20,169 nt of DNA. Source: Lachnospiraceae bacterium UBA3645 (GTDB taxonomy: Bacteria > Bacillota > Clostridia > Lachnospirales > Lachnospiraceae). Where the stretch lies: NCBI GenBank assembly GCA_002373555.1, contig DFKM01000005.1:1-20169 (forward strand), in the 5' to 3' direction. This document shows, piece after piece, positions 5,852 through 13,574 of the stretch; the first letter of the stretch is position 1; every line of letters begins with the position of its first letter. Position numbers and translations under genes: made by a program. Under the pieces are notes generated by a model, which ran no database searches, had not been told where the DNA came from, and saw only the letters and a program-made list of their open reading frames with translations.

Positions 5852-7540
5852 TCAGCCTTCCTGCTGCAGCGTGGCCATCAGTCTCGGCACCAGCTGTTTC
5901 TTTCTGGATACCACGCCCTCCAGGAAGACCGTATCGACGTCTCCTTCGGCGCCGAACGCATTCTCCATCAGTTCCACGGAATCCTCTCCCACGCAGAGCA
6001 TATAGCTGGACTCGTGCAGAATATCCGTGAGCATCAGATAGATCATATCCATATGATCCTTCTCCAGGATGCCCTGTGCAAACGGTCTTAAGCGGTCTCT
6101 GAGCTTGAGCAGTTCCTTATCATCCATGGAAGAGATCTGTCCGATCGCGATCTGATGACTGCCCATCACGAATTTCTTGTAATCCTGATAAACGATCTCT
6201 TCTTCCGTACGGTGTTCGAAATCGCTGCCGGCGGTGAACATTGCCTTGGCATGCTCCTCGACGTCGACGCCGGCGATCTTCGCAAGCTCTTCGCACGTCA
6301 CGCGGTCGATGGGCGTGCATGTAGGCGAGCGGTACATCAGCGTATCGGAAATGATGGCCGAGCACATCAGTCCCGCCATAACGGGATCGATCTCGATGTT
6401 GTTCTCCCGGTACATCTGCGTCACTATCGTCGCCGTGCAGCCGACCGGCTGGTTCCGGAAGTAGACCGGGCCGTTCGTCTCCAGCGTTCCGATCCGGTGA
6501 TGATCGATGACTTCCAGGATATCCGCATCCGCATAGCCCTCCACGGCCTGGGATGTCTCGTTGTGATCCACCAGGATCAGTTTTTTCTTCACGGCGCCGA
6601 GCAGCTTTCTGCGGGAGATCATGCCGATGAACTGGCCTTCCTTATCAACAACCGGGAAATCTCTGTGGCGGTATTTCTGCATCGTCTCGCGGATATCCTC
6701 GAGATAATCATTCATACCGAACGTAACGAGATTTTCCTTCGTCATGAAGAACTCGATCGGAAGGCTCTGGTTGATCAGACGCGCGACGGTAAAGGTATCG
6801 TACGGTGTCTTGATGATATTGCAGTTGTTGGCTTCCGCCATTTTCTTGATGGTGCGGCTGATCTCGGCTCCGCCGGTCACAATAACGCACCCGGCGTTCA
6901 TCTCGATCGCGCAGAGCTGCATCTCGTACCGGTTTCCGGTGATGACGACATCGCCCTCATCAATAAAATCTTCCAGCGTATCGGGGTTTGCTGCTGCGAT
7001 CAGGATCTTGCCGTGATCCAGCACGTCATCCTTCGAGCCGACAACGATCTCCCCTTCCAGGGTCTCCACGATGTTCTTGTACATGGTCTTCGCCTGGGCC
7101 AGGATATCCGCCGTGTACATGCCCATGTAGGATTCAGCGATATCACCCTCGGTGATGATGCCTTCCAGCACGCCTTCGATCGTGCAGACCGGCAGTGTGG
7201 AGACGGTCTCCGCGCGCATGCGTTCCCATGCTCTCTTCAGGGACAGGCAGCCGCGGATCGGCTTCAGCGCGTTGACTTCCATATCCTTGACCTGGCGCCT
7301 GGCGTCCGACAGATAGTACGGCGCTTTCACGCCGAAACGCTTCAGGACATATTTCGTCTCCAGGTTCATCTGCCCGGCACGCTTGGGAATATAGCGCTTT
7401 CCGGTGATCTTTTCCTTTAAGTTCGCATAGGCGATTGCCGAACAGATGGAGTCCGTATCCGGATTCTGATGTCCGATGACATAGACCGGACGCTCTTCGG
7501 CACTCTGCAGTTTTGCTGTCTGACTGTTAAACTTGGTCAT
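5852..7540 (-). CDS. ppaC: Manganese-dependent (family II) inorganic pyrophosphatase with CBS and DRTGG domains
   Basis: This cytoplasmic enzyme hydrolyses pyrophosphate to two phosphates. The DHH domain is split: GHQNPDTDS (residues 23-31) supplies metal ligands, then residues about 80-320 hold a CBS pair with a DRTGG-like domain between, then VDHNE (324-328) and the signature IDHHRIG (346-352). The DHHA2 domain ends with SRKKQ (545-549), the substrate-binding motif. At 562 residues it matches the CBS-containing subclass, where adenine nucleotides bound to CBS domains tune activity. I start at the ATG at 7540 (MTKFNSQTAKL), with GGGGAGAAGAG upstream. The frame stays open further upstream, but those residues fit no known domain and would overlap the promoter. 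First gene of the operon running to 2397. Confidence 0.94.
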   Translation of the reverse strand: MTKFNSQTAKLQSAEERPVYVIGHQNPDTDSICSAIAYANLKEKITGKRYIPKRAGQMNLETKYVLKRFGVKAPYYLSDARRQVKDMEVNALKPIRGCLSLKRAWERMRAETVSTLPVCTIEGVLEGIITEGDIAESYMGMYTADILAQAKTMYKNIVETLEGEIVVGSKDDVLDHGKILIAAANPDTLEDFIDEGDVVITGNRYEMQLCAIEMNAGCVIVTGGAEISRTIKKMAEANNCNIIKTPYDTFTVARLINQSLPIEFFMTKENLVTFGMNDYLEDIRETMQKYRHRDFPVVDKEGQFIGMISRRKLLGAVKKKLILVDHNETSQAVEGYADADILEVIDHHRIGTLETNGPVYFRNQPVGCTATIVTQMYRENNIEIDPVMAGLMCSAIISDTLMYRSPTCTPIDRVTCEELAKIAGVDVEEHAKAMFTAGSDFEHRTEEEIVYQDYKKFVMGSHQIAIGQISSMDDKELLKLRDRLRPFAQGILEKDHMDMIYLMLTDILHESSYMLCVGEDSVELMENAFGAEGDVDTVFLEGVVSRKKQLVPRLMATLQQEG

Positions 7541-7689
7541 GATCTCTTCTCCCCGGCGGCAGACGCCGCCTGTCTTCTCTGCCAGAAAAATCCCTGCCGG
7601 CAGCCTCGGTTTTCTGACGGGTATCTTTAAGTTTGCTCCAGAACCAGGCTGGACCCTGACGGGCCCTCCTCCCGGAACCGGCCGGACTG
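7541..7689 (-). promoter_or_regulatory. Long (about 150 nt) 5' leader of the pyrophosphatase operon
   Basis: The promoter at 7696-7724 predicts a start near 7689, leaving about 150 nt of leader. It is GC-rich and holds several short inverted repeats. The clearest is a perfect 6-bp hairpin GGCGGC/GCCGCC at 7555-7570, directly before the ribosome binding site. I do not recognise a known riboswitch class; a fluoride riboswitch was considered because of its link to pyrophosphatases, but the sequence does not fit what I know of it. The leader may be regulatory. Confidence 0.35.
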
Positions 7690-7695
7690 ACTTTA

Positions 7696-7724
7696 AGTAT
7701 AATTTTATTTGCTCTAAAATGCAA
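7696..7724 (-). promoter_or_regulatory. Promoter of the pyrophosphatase-degV-ACT/MBL-AKR operon
   Basis: The minus strand reads TTGCAT (7724-7719), exactly 17 bp, then TATACT (7701-7696), a strong sigma-A-type promoter. It is back to back with the promoter of the LtaS-like gene. Confidence 0.8.
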
Positions 7725-7727
7725 GAA

Positions 7728-7761
7728 TCTCCGCCTGCTTTCCTTCCTGCGCAGGCGGAGA
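7728..7761. promoter_or_regulatory. 11-bp perfect inverted repeat between divergent promoters
   Basis: TCTCCGCCTGC (7728-7738) and its exact reverse complement (7751-7761) are separated by 12 bp. The repeat lies between the -35 of the minus-strand operon and the -35 of the plus-strand LtaS-like gene. There is no T-run after either arm, so a terminator is unlikely; a repressor or activator operator is possible. The binding factor is unknown. Confidence 0.4.
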
Positions 7762-7782
7762 CGCCATATCCGCAAAATGTCA

Positions 7783-7811
7783 TTGTAACGATTCCGAAAC
7801 AGGTCTATAAT
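7783..7811 (+). promoter_or_regulatory. Promoter of the LtaS-like gene
   Basis: TTGTAA (7783-7788), 17 bp, then a consensus TATAAT (7806-7811). The predicted start is near 7818, so an ATG at 7822 would be leaderless or nearly so, while the ATG at 7855 would have a leader of about 37 nt. Confidence 0.82.
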
Positions 7812-7854
7812 AGCCCCCGGAATGGACACGGAACAGAGGAAAATTTCAGATACG

Positions 7855-10074
7855 ATGACGGACCGGCAGGATGAGCTTCTCTTCCTGCTGTTCTTTCCGT
7901 GCTTTCTGATCTGGTGTGAGCTTCTGCTTCTCGGATTTGCAGGCGGCGGAATGTCCATGCCGCCGGCCGCTGCCCTGCCGGCCGCTGCCGGTGCCGGCGC
8001 GGTGCTGGGTGCCCTGTTTTCCTATTCTGACAGCCGGCATTCCCGCGCAGCTTCCATTGCCGCCGGTGCTCTCTGTTCCCTGATCGCTCTGCTCTTTACG
8101 GTAGAGAGCATGATCCGGACCATTTATACTACGTACATGACCCCGGCCAATCTTCTCTCCGGTGCCGGTTCCGTAGCAGAGAACTACACGGACGAACTTT
8201 TGCGGAGCATCCTTCCCGGCGTGTTCCGTTTTCTTCTTTTCCTTCTGCCTGCTGCGGTCGTTCTGGGCCACCGGCTCCTGACGCATCACGGACAGAAGCT
8301 GCGGGCTGCAAAGCGCGGCAGATTCCTTCTTCCTCTGACCGCAGGCCTCCTGCTCATTTACGGATCGACCGTCATCGCCCGCACCGGCAGTTCAGCAGAT
8401 CTGTTCGGGGAAGCGTACAGCTATAACGGCGCTGTGGAGGCGTTCGGACTGCTCACCGCGACCGGCCTGGACACCTGCTACGGTATATTCGGAAATCCGG
8501 AAACTTCGTTTTCGGAAACAGATGCCGTCCCGCCTGCGCCAACTACTGCGGCTGCAGCAGAGACTGTACCGACGGCTGCATCTGCAGCTGTACCGGAGAC
8601 GGAAACGGCAGCCGAAACCGGCAGTGAAACAGCTGCCGCACCGGAAAGCGATTCCGAAACTGCCGCAGCGGAGACCGAAGCAGCGGTCCCCCCTGCGCCG
8701 GCTTATAATGTTATGGACATCGACTTTTCCCGTCCGGAGCTGAATGCCGATGAGGAGACTGCAGCACTGTCCGCTTACCTCGCGGCACAGGAGCCGACAC
8801 AGAAAAATGAATATACCGGCCTGTTCGCCGGCAAGAACCTGATCCTGGTCTGCGCGGAAAGCTACTGCGACCGGTTCATTACCCCCGAACTGACGCCGAC
8901 CCTCTGGCGGCTGACACACAACGGATTTAATTTCGAACAGTATTATCATTCCGAATGGGGCGGCAGCACAACGACCGGCGAGCTGGCATTCATCACCGGC
9001 CTCTGCGGCAACAACGGCGATGAATCCCTGTCCGATATCGCGGACAATAATCACTATTTCACGATGGGGAACCAGCTGCAGCGGCAGGGCTATTCCAGTA
9101 TCGCGTTCCATTCCGGCTATTATCAGTATTACAAACGGCACACGACCCACGAAAATCTCGGCTACAACCAGTTTCTGGGCGTCGGCAACGGGATCGAAAA
9201 CATCCTCAGCTATGAATACGCGCCGGATTCCGACCTTTTTGCGAATACGATCCCGCTGTATATCGATCATCAGCCGTTCAGTGTCTATTACATGACACTA
9301 AGCGGCCACGCGCCGTATGAAAGCAGCAGCCCGCTGGTGAAGAAATATTACGAGCAGGTGGATGCCGCCTTCGGCGATACGTATGAGAAAAAGACCAAGT
9401 ATTATATCTGCTATCAGATGGAACTGGAAGCAGCCATGACGATTCTGGTGCAGCGTCTGGAGGAAGCCGGCATCGCGGATGATACAGTCATTGCACTGAC
9501 CGGCGACCATTATCCCTACGGTCTCGGACGCGGCTCGACCTGGAAGAACGATCAGGATTATATCAAAGACCTCCTGAAGACCGACGACTTCTTCCGCTGG
9601 GATCAGGACCGCGGCGGTCTGATCATCTGGAGCGGCTGCCTGGAGCATGCGCAGAAAGCGGCTGCCTGTACGATCGAAGAACCGGTCGGAAATCTGGATA
9701 TCCTGCCCACGCTCTCCAATCTTTTCGGTCTCACATATGACAGCCGGCTGCTCCCCGGGCGGGACGTTTTCGCGCCGGACAGAGAACCGCTCGTATTCTG
9801 GAACAATTTCAGTTTTGTCGCGCCGGAAGGGAACTATGACGGCAGAAAGCTGAATTATTATCCGAAGGAAGGCTATGAATGGACCGCAGAGGACCCGGAA
9901 TGGCAGGAATCCATGCGCGCCCGCGTAAACGACCGGCTTCTGATGGCGCGGACGATCATGAAGACCGATTATTACGGCCTGCTGTTCGGGGAGGATGATG
10001 TGACACAGGCCGGGGATCTGCTTTGGGTGCCGGAAGAAGATGAGACCGCGGATTCTACGGAAGAGGGATCCTGA
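7855..10074 (+). CDS. LtaS-like membrane sulfatase-fold phosphoglycerol transferase
   Basis: This is an envelope enzyme of the lipoteichoic-acid-synthase/alkaline-phosphatase superfamily. About five transmembrane segments fill the first 180 residues, then a low-complexity Ala/Glu/Thr/Pro linker of about 60 residues, then an extracellular catalytic domain. Its motifs match LtaS: a metal-binding Glu in LVCAESYCDRFITPELTPTL, the nucleophile threonine in GGSTTTGELAF (first Thr by alignment), and Asp-His in LTGDHYPYG. It probably transfers phosphoglycerol or a similar group to a surface glycopolymer; the substrate cannot be read from sequence. I prefer the ATG at 7855 (739 residues, AGAGGA 14 nt upstream); the in-frame ATG at 7822 (750 residues) falls almost on the predicted transcription start. 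The linker is longer and more acidic than usual. No teichoic-acid genes lie nearby. Confidence 0.87.
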   Translation: MTDRQDELLFLLFFPCFLIWCELLLLGFAGGGMSMPPAAALPAAAGAGAVLGALFSYSDSRHSRAASIAAGALCSLIALLFTVESMIRTIYTTYMTPANLLSGAGSVAENYTDELLRSILPGVFRFLLFLLPAAVVLGHRLLTHHGQKLRAAKRGRFLLPLTAGLLLIYGSTVIARTGSSADLFGEAYSYNGAVEAFGLLTATGLDTCYGIFGNPETSFSETDAVPPAPTTAAAAETVPTAASAAVPETETAAETGSETAAAPESDSETAAAETEAAVPPAPAYNVMDIDFSRPELNADEETAALSAYLAAQEPTQKNEYTGLFAGKNLILVCAESYCDRFITPELTPTLWRLTHNGFNFEQYYHSEWGGSTTTGELAFITGLCGNNGDESLSDIADNNHYFTMGNQLQRQGYSSIAFHSGYYQYYKRHTTHENLGYNQFLGVGNGIENILSYEYAPDSDLFANTIPLYIDHQPFSVYYMTLSGHAPYESSSPLVKKYYEQVDAAFGDTYEKKTKYYICYQMELEAAMTILVQRLEEAGIADDTVIALTGDHYPYGLGRGSTWKNDQDYIKDLLKTDDFFRWDQDRGGLIIWSGCLEHAQKAAACTIEEPVGNLDILPTLSNLFGLTYDSRLLPGRDVFAPDREPLVFWNNFSFVAPEGNYDGRKLNYYPKEGYEWTAEDPEWQESMRARVNDRLLMARTIMKTDYYGLLFGEDDVTQAGDLLWVPEEDETADSTEEGS

Positions 10075-10091
10075 CAGCGCGTATTTTTCGC

Positions 10092-10120
10092 TTGCTTTTG
10101 CGTGGGATAACAGGTAAGAT
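10092..10120 (+). promoter_or_regulatory. Possible promoter of the MATE gene
   Basis: TTGCTT (10092-10097), 17 bp, then TAAGAT (10115-10120). Matches to consensus are moderate. No terminator is seen between the LtaS-like gene and the MATE gene, so read-through from upstream is also possible. Confidence 0.35.
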
Positions 10121-10161
10121 TGATGGGTTGTTTTATGACCGTTCCTGCATAAAGGTTTATT

Positions 10162-11544
10162 ATGGAAAGACATTCTTCGCATCTTCACTTACATCACCAT
10201 CATCCCGCCCATACCACAGCGCGCGACATGACCTCCGGCCCGATCCTGCAGCAGCTCGTGCTTTTTGCCGTCCCGCTGTTCCTCGGAAATATTTTCCAGC
10301 TGCTTTACAGCATGGTCGATACGCTGGTAGTCGGCAACTTCGTCAGCACACAGGCGCTGGCCGCGGTCGGTTCCACGACCATGATCGTCAACACGATCGT
10401 GTTCTTTTTCAACGGCCTGTCGATCGGCGCGACCGTGATCATCGGACAGAATTACGGCGCGAAGGATCAGGAAAGTCTGCACAAGTCCGTGGAGACGACC
10501 ATGGCCATGACCTTCATCGTCAGTGTGATCTTTACGGCCATCGGCGTTGCCTTTGTGAAGCCCATGCTGCTTTTCATGTCCACGCCGGAGGATGTCATAC
10601 CCGAAGCGACCGTCTACCTGCGCATCTATTTCGCCGGCATCTCCGGCCTGATGATCTACAATATGGGAAGCGGTATCCTGCGTGCCGTCGGCGATTCCAA
10701 ACGGCCGCTGTACTTTCTCGTTCTCACCAGCGTATTAAACACGATCCTGGATCTGTTCTTTGTCATCGTGCTGCATGCGGGAATCGCAGGCGTTGCTTAC
10801 GCCACGATCCTGTCGCAGTTCATTTCCGCCATTCTGGTCATGCTTCTGCTGACAAAGACGGATGACATCTACAAGCTCACCTGGCGGGATCTGCGGCTTG
10901 ATATGCCGACGTTCGGCAAGATCATGAGCATCGGTCTTCCGTCCGCGATCCAGTCGACCATCACCGGCTTCTCCAATGTGTTCGTCCAGTCGTATGTCAA
11001 TGTCTTCGGCTCCGCCTGCATGGCCGGCTGGAGCTGCTACAACAAGCTCGACCAGTTCATCTATCTGCCGATGCAGAGCCTCGCGAATTCCGCCACGACG
11101 TTTGTCAGTCAGAATTACGGCGCAAGACAGGAGGAACGGGCAAATAAAGGGACCTCCTCCGCGATCGTGCTGGCCATGAGCATTACAGCAGCGGTAGCAG
11201 CCGTGCTCGTGATCTTTGCTGCGCCTGCCACCAGCATCTTTACGAAGGATGAAAACGTGATCGCTTACGGCGCGCTGTTTATCCGGATGAATACCCTTTT
11301 CCTGATCATGAACTGCGTGAATCATGTTCTCGCAGGCGCGCTGCGCGGCCGAGGCGATTCCAAGGCGCCCATGTTCATCATGCTCGGCACTTTCGTCGTC
11401 CTGCGCCAGATCTATCTGTTCGTCGCGACGCACTTCTTCGCGAATACGCCGGTGGTCGTCGGTCTCGGCTATCCCGTCGGCTGGACAAGCTGCTTCATCG
11501 TGGAGGTCAGCTATTTCTGGTGGAAATATGTAAGGAAGAAATAA
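10162..11544 (+). CDS. MATE-family efflux transporter with histidine-rich N-terminus
   Basis: This polytopic inner-membrane antiporter has 460 residues and about 12 hydrophobic segments, the normal MATE size, and belongs to the branch common in Clostridia. The two halves each begin with the expected pattern: LFAVPLFLGNIFQLLYSMVDTLVVG at the start and IGLPSAIQSTITGFSNVFVQSYVN in the middle. The conserved ATVIIGQNYGAK and its counterpart ATTFVSQNYGARQ are present. Such proteins export drugs or metabolites using a Na+ or H+ gradient; the substrate here is unknown. The cytoplasmic N-terminus is unusual, with eight His residues among the first 17. The ATG at 10162 follows AAAGG by 6-7 nt. A strong terminator follows. 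Confidence 0.93.
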   Translation: MERHSSHLHLHHHHPAHTTARDMTSGPILQQLVLFAVPLFLGNIFQLLYSMVDTLVVGNFVSTQALAAVGSTTMIVNTIVFFFNGLSIGATVIIGQNYGAKDQESLHKSVETTMAMTFIVSVIFTAIGVAFVKPMLLFMSTPEDVIPEATVYLRIYFAGISGLMIYNMGSGILRAVGDSKRPLYFLVLTSVLNTILDLFFVIVLHAGIAGVAYATILSQFISAILVMLLLTKTDDIYKLTWRDLRLDMPTFGKIMSIGLPSAIQSTITGFSNVFVQSYVNVFGSACMAGWSCYNKLDQFIYLPMQSLANSATTFVSQNYGARQEERANKGTSSAIVLAMSITAAVAAVLVIFAAPATSIFTKDENVIAYGALFIRMNTLFLIMNCVNHVLAGALRGRGDSKAPMFIMLGTFVVLRQIYLFVATHFFANTPVVVGLGYPVGWTSCFIVEVSYFWWKYVRKK

Positions 11545-11551
11545 TAAAGAA

Positions 11552-11594
11552 GAGCGTGGGAAAGGAAATCGCTTCCGTCCCACGCTCCGTTTTT
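11552..11594. terminator. Terminator between MATE gene and dus, probably bidirectional
   Basis: A 10-bp stem (GAGCGTGGGA at 11552-11561, TCCCACGCTC at 11578-11587) is followed on the plus strand by CGTTTTTTAT. On the minus strand the stem is followed by the T-rich TTCTTTATTATTTC, so it could also end the dus transcript. Confidence 0.88.
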
Positions 11595-11603
11595 TATATT
11601 CTT

Positions 11604-12554
11604 TCAGATAACAAGCAGCTCGCTGACCGCTGCCAGATACTCTGCAGTCGATCCTGCCTTCCGGATCTTCTTCAGCTGCTTTTTCCCGTCCGGGAAATTG
11701 TCTCCCAGATAGAACCACAGCTCCTTCATCTTGTGAACAACATTGTTCTCCTCGCGGATCACTTCCCTGTAGGCTTCAAAAAGCGCCGCAAGGTAGTCTG
11801 CCAGTTCCTTCTCTGAGAAGGGTTCTCCGCCCTTCATTTCCCGCACCAGGGCCGGATTCCTGATGAGCCCGCGGCCGAGCATGACGGAATCCAGTTCCGG
11901 GAAACGATCCTGCAGCTGCCGGAGATCCTCCGGCTGAAATAAATCCCCGTTATAGCTCACCGGATGGCAGCTCGCCGCTAGCATTGTTCCGAATGTATCC
12001 CGGTCCGGCACGCCTTTATAGAAATCCGACCTGCGCCGTGCATGAATGATCAGCCTGCTGACCGGATACCGGTTGAAGATCTCCATCAGGCGGACGGATT
12101 CGGCGGCATCCTCCATGCCGATCCTGGTCTTGACGGATATGCGGATCTGCGCGCCGGACAGTCCGCTGTCCGCGGCGATCCCGTTAAATACACTGTCAAA
12201 AAACCGGTCCAGTTCATCCGGCACCGAGAGAAATCCTGCGCCCTTCTTTTTGGAGACTTCTGTCGCCATCGGACAGCCGAGGTTAAAGTTCACCTCCCGG
12301 TATCCCCGCTCTGCAAGCATCCGGACTGCATGCAAAAACTGGTCCGGCTTATTCGTCAGCACCTGCGGGATGGCGGGAATGCCGGCATTGTTTGCCGGAT
12401 CAATGTCCTGAAGTTCCTTTTTCTTGTAGCTCATCGTCTGATTCGCCACGATAAAAGGCATGTAATAGGCATCCATCCCCGGAAAGAATGTATGATGCAC
12501 ACGACGGAAAGGATATTTTGTGATTCCCTCCATGGGGGCGAATAGAAATTCCAT
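11604..12554 (-). CDS. dus: tRNA-dihydrouridine synthase
   Basis: This FMN enzyme reduces uridine to dihydrouridine in the D-loop of tRNA. The barrel motifs are clear: FAPMEGITKYPFRR near the N-terminus, the catalytic cysteine in NFNLGCPM (Cys94), KTRIG, the IIHARRRSDFY block, VSYNGDLF and LGRGLIRNPAL (flavin phosphate site). At 316 residues it matches the family. I start at the ATG at 12554 (MEFLFAP) because the family begins there, GGAG lies upstream, and an extended -10 promoter at 12604-12609 would lie inside any longer version. Which position(s) of tRNA it modifies is not visible. It converges on the MATE gene and is divergent from the SGNH gene. Confidence 0.93.
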   Translation of the reverse strand: MEFLFAPMEGITKYPFRRVHHTFFPGMDAYYMPFIVANQTMSYKKKELQDIDPANNAGIPAIPQVLTNKPDQFLHAVRMLAERGYREVNFNLGCPMATEVSKKKGAGFLSVPDELDRFFDSVFNGIAADSGLSGAQIRISVKTRIGMEDAAESVRLMEIFNRYPVSRLIIHARRRSDFYKGVPDRDTFGTMLAASCHPVSYNGDLFQPEDLRQLQDRFPELDSVMLGRGLIRNPALVREMKGGEPFSEKELADYLAALFEAYREVIREENNVVHKMKELWFYLGDNFPDGKKQLKKIRKAGSTAEYLAAVSELLVI

Positions 12555-12603
12555 TTTCTGCGTATCTCCTGTTGTCTGCAAAAACCGGCGCGACATTTCG
12601 TCT

Positions 12604-12630
12604 ACTATACCACATTTCCCGCGCCTGCAA
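12604..12630 (-). promoter_or_regulatory. Promoter of dus (extended -10)
   Basis: The minus strand reads TGGTATAGT, a TGn extended -10 with TATAGT at 12609-12604. A TTGCAG -35 candidate lies 15 bp upstream (12630-12625), a short spacing. The start near 12597 gives a leader of about 43 nt. Confidence 0.6.
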
Positions 12631-12660
12631 CAGCGAATACCGCCCTCTTCCGCAATTGAT

Positions 12661-12689
12661 TTGACAGGATTCGCCGACTGTGTTAGGCT
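12661..12689 (+). promoter_or_regulatory. Promoter of the SGNH hydrolase gene
   Basis: A consensus TTGACA (12661-12666) is followed after 17 bp by a weak -10, TAGGCT (12684-12689). The expected start near 12696 fits translation from the TTG at 12736, upstream of the broken signal peptide. Confidence 0.5.
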
Positions 12690-12735
12690 GATTACAACTG
12701 TAAAATCCGCAAAAAACAACAGAGAGGCTGGCAGT

Positions 12736-12834
12736 TTGAAACAGATACGAAAAATCTTCCTGGCTGCAGCGTTCGCCGTCCTTTAATCTTCCGTATTCGG
12801 ATATGCACCTGCAGTACAGGCCGGGAAACAAAAG
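12736..12834 (+). pseudogene. Signal-peptide region of the SGNH hydrolase, interrupted by an in-frame TAA
   Basis: From a TTG at 12736, preceded by AGAGAGG at 8 nt, the frame reads (M)KQIRKIFLAAAFAVL, then TAA at 12784-12786, then SSVFGYAPAVQAGKQK and straight on into the hydrolase frame. Ignoring the stop, this is a textbook signal peptide: basic n-region, hydrophobic core, AVQA cleavage site at about codon 29. One codon is therefore mutated, most simply from TTA (Leu) or TCA (Ser). As written, secretion of the enzyme should be lost unless the stop is read through or is a sequencing error. Confidence 0.75.
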
Positions 12835-13530
12835 GTGAAGATCCTTTTTATCGGCAACAGCCTGACCAATCCGCGCAACAATCCCATGATCAAGTATGTG
12901 AAGAAGCTCGGATCCGCCGGCGGATACAGGATCAAAACAAAATATGTGGTCTTCCCGAACGAAAAAATGTACCGTTTCGCAGATCCGCTGACACGGCAGG
13001 GCCGTGCGGCCAGAAAAGCGATCCGGGCGGATCAGTGGGACGTGGTGATCCTGCAGGATCAGACGGATGAAGCGACCGTATGCGGACCGCGGATGAAAAA
13101 AGCCATGCTCACCATGGCACGGCTGATAAAGAAAAACCGCAAAGAAACAAAGGCGTTCCTGAACTGCACCTGGCCTTACAACAAGCGCCGTCACGGAATC
13201 ACGATTCCCAGGCAGTACAAGCTGATGACGGAGAACTATACGGCCGCCCGAAAAGCGCTGCGAACGGAAGTGTATGGCGGGAAAAAGGAAATGGTCGATG
13301 TGATCTGGAGCGGAAAGGCGTTCGTGGATTACATGACGGCAAAAGGACATCTGAACCTGTATAAGCGGGACAGGAACCACCCGTCCCACGCCGGCGCCTA
13401 TATGAATGCCTGCTGCACCTATGCCAAAGTGTTCGGCAAGACGCCCGTCGGGAATACCTATCATGCGGACGTGAATAAAAAGAAAGCAAAGAAGATCCAG
13501 AAGACCGCAGCAAAATACAATCTGAAATGA
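12835..13530 (+). CDS. SGNH-hydrolase-like (DUF4886-like) protein, export signal disrupted
   Basis: The protein resembles SGNH/GDSL hydrolases, esterases that usually act on acyl or glycan-linked esters. KILFIGNSLT at the start carries the nucleophile serine block (GNS in place of GDS). WDVVILQDQTDE is the second conserved region, and DRNHPSHAGAYMNACC near the C-terminus supplies the Asp-His pair. The product from the GTG at 12835 would have 231 residues, a complete catalytic domain. GTG here is the valine codon of the mature protein in the intact reading and has no convincing ribosome binding site, so reinitiation would be weak and the product cytoplasmic. It has its own promoter (12661-12689) and downstream hairpins. 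It is unusually rich in Lys and Arg. Confidence 0.7.
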   Translation: MKILFIGNSLTNPRNNPMIKYVKKLGSAGGYRIKTKYVVFPNEKMYRFADPLTRQGRAARKAIRADQWDVVILQDQTDEATVCGPRMKKAMLTMARLIKKNRKETKAFLNCTWPYNKRRHGITIPRQYKLMTENYTAARKALRTEVYGGKKEMVDVIWSGKAFVDYMTAKGHLNLYKRDRNHPSHAGAYMNACCTYAKVFGKTPVGNTYHADVNKKKAKKIQKTAAKYNLK

Positions 13531-13537
13531 TGCATGC

Positions 13538-13567
13538 AAAAAAGGCAGAGGAGGAATCCTCTGCCTT
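13538..13567 (-). terminator. Terminator of the SDR-flavoenzyme-PheRS-like operon
   Basis: A perfect 11-bp stem (AAGGCAGAGGA at 13542-13552, TCCTCTGCCTT at 13557-13567) is followed on the minus strand by TTTTTTGCATG. It may also slow the converging SGNH transcript. Confidence 0.82.
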
Positions 13568-13574
13568 CTGACTT

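Noticed and set aside
6155..7420. Plus-strand open frame of 421 codons
   Set aside because: Antisense to the pyrophosphatase gene, whose catalytic motifs are intact; it has no recognisable domain.
7613..7665. Direct repeat CTGACGGG (two copies) in the ppaC leader
   Set aside because: An 8-bp repeat twice in GC-rich DNA is expected by chance and has no further support.
7541..7689. Fluoride riboswitch before the pyrophosphatase gene
   Set aside because: Pyrophosphatase genes are known targets, but the sequence does not fit what I know of the fluoride aptamer.
7541..7783. N-terminal extension of the pyrophosphatase to 7783
   Set aside because: It would translate across the promoter at 7696-7724, fits no domain, and a good ribosome binding site supports the ATG at 7540.
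12555..12719. N-terminal extension of dus to 12719
   Set aside because: It crosses the extended -10 promoter at 12604-12609, and family members begin with the MEFLFAP-type stretch.
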